Shown here: positions 63,821-64,000 of the stretch, piece by piece
Position numbering within the stretch: position 1 is the first letter of the stretch
How the letters are laid out: each line of letters begins with the position of its first letter
Origin: Limnanthes douglasii subsp. nivea
Taxonomy: Eukaryota > Streptophyta > Magnoliopsida > Brassicales > Limnanthaceae
DNA: 64,000 nucleotides
Direction of reading: 5' to 3'
Assembly (NCBI GenBank): GCA_036936605.1
Contig: JAUPFV010000004.1
Span: 288,466,009 to 288,530,008, forward strand
Notes under the pieces: generated by a model
Seen by the model: only the letters and a program-made list of their open reading frames with translations
Told to the model about the DNA's origin: nothing
Databases searched by the model: none
Position numbers and translations under genes: made by a program

Positions 63821-64000
63821 GTAATCAAACGATAAACAAAAAGATTAATCCCAATATAGATGAAAGATTTTCCCAACTTTGAGCATAAATTATATTGTAG
63901 ATCTATGTACGCAGGCTTTAAAAATACCTATCTCGGTAGATTTGAAAAAATAAAATTCTAGATTCACCTAGAGCACGTGGAATAGTTTGAATAACACATT
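63821..64000 (+). pseudogene. MULE transposase, continuation after copy B
   Basis: The translation, with a frame change, gives DKQK, then PNFEHKLYCRSMYAGFKNTY followed by LGRFEKIKF. This matches the MULE pattern SDKQKGL...FP.AEHR.C.RHLY.NF in which the conserved Glu/His-Cys region follows the first half at 52970-53212. It continues beyond the window. It confirms that copy B split one gene. Confidence 0.7.

Overview
This is nuclear DNA of a flowering plant, probably a eudicot. It is AT-rich, carries a multi-exon host gene with plant-type introns, and is otherwise built of plant transposable elements: Ty3/gypsy, Ty1/copia, L1-type LINEs, a tRNA-derived SINE, a MULE transposase and a foldback MITE. 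Nothing suggests a prokaryotic or viral genome. The only host gene I can support is a WAT1-related (nodulin MtN21/UMAMIT, EamA) transporter on the minus strand. Its six exons between 12019 and 16625 assemble into a clean 353-codon frame.

The dominant component is one family of Tat-lineage Ty3/gypsy elements, present as at least five copies and probably a sixth. Copy E (minus, 1-2679) has its 5' LTR tip abutting the interrupted pol of copy F (plus, 2680-8848). Copy A (plus, 19076-29416) has 408-bp LTRs and a perfect 5-bp ATACT duplication. It sits inside one LTR of an older element G that carries little internal sequence (17068-30880). Copy C (minus, 46507-about 52090) lies against the gag of a diverged relative D (about 45470-46506). 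Copy B (plus, 53306-63820) is the youngest and split a MULE transposase gene, whose two halves flank it. B keeps a 1074-codon RT / RNase H / second RNase H / integrase frame with all key residues, but its gag has a frameshift and nonsense codons.

The family has an unusual plan: LTR - gag - protease - pol - conserved non-coding block - long gene on the OPPOSITE strand - polypurine tract - LTR. The antisense gene (up to 989 codons in B) encodes a Ser-rich N-terminus, a domain like that of 'putative gypsy type transposon' proteins, basic NLS-like clusters, a long coiled coil and an acidic tail. In A and B it contains an in-phase GT-AG intron of 83-84 bp. In A, B, C and F a TATAAAT box lies 90-104 bp upstream of its ATG. 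A short inverted repeat (CCTTGG..CCAAGG) sits where sense pol and antisense gene converge. This looks like a self-contained antisense transcription unit and is the most interesting system in the window.

Other regions: 9210-11640 is a decayed minus-strand LINE. 31088-34290 is a decayed minus-strand Ty1/copia element. 35460-36960 is a minus-strand LINE ORF1 relic. 37320-43190 is a near full-length but mutated LINE. 43849-44383 is a SINE whose body is present three times in tandem. 44572-44998 is a foldback MITE with a 9-bp target duplication. The remaining stretches are AT-rich intergenic DNA in which I see no genes.
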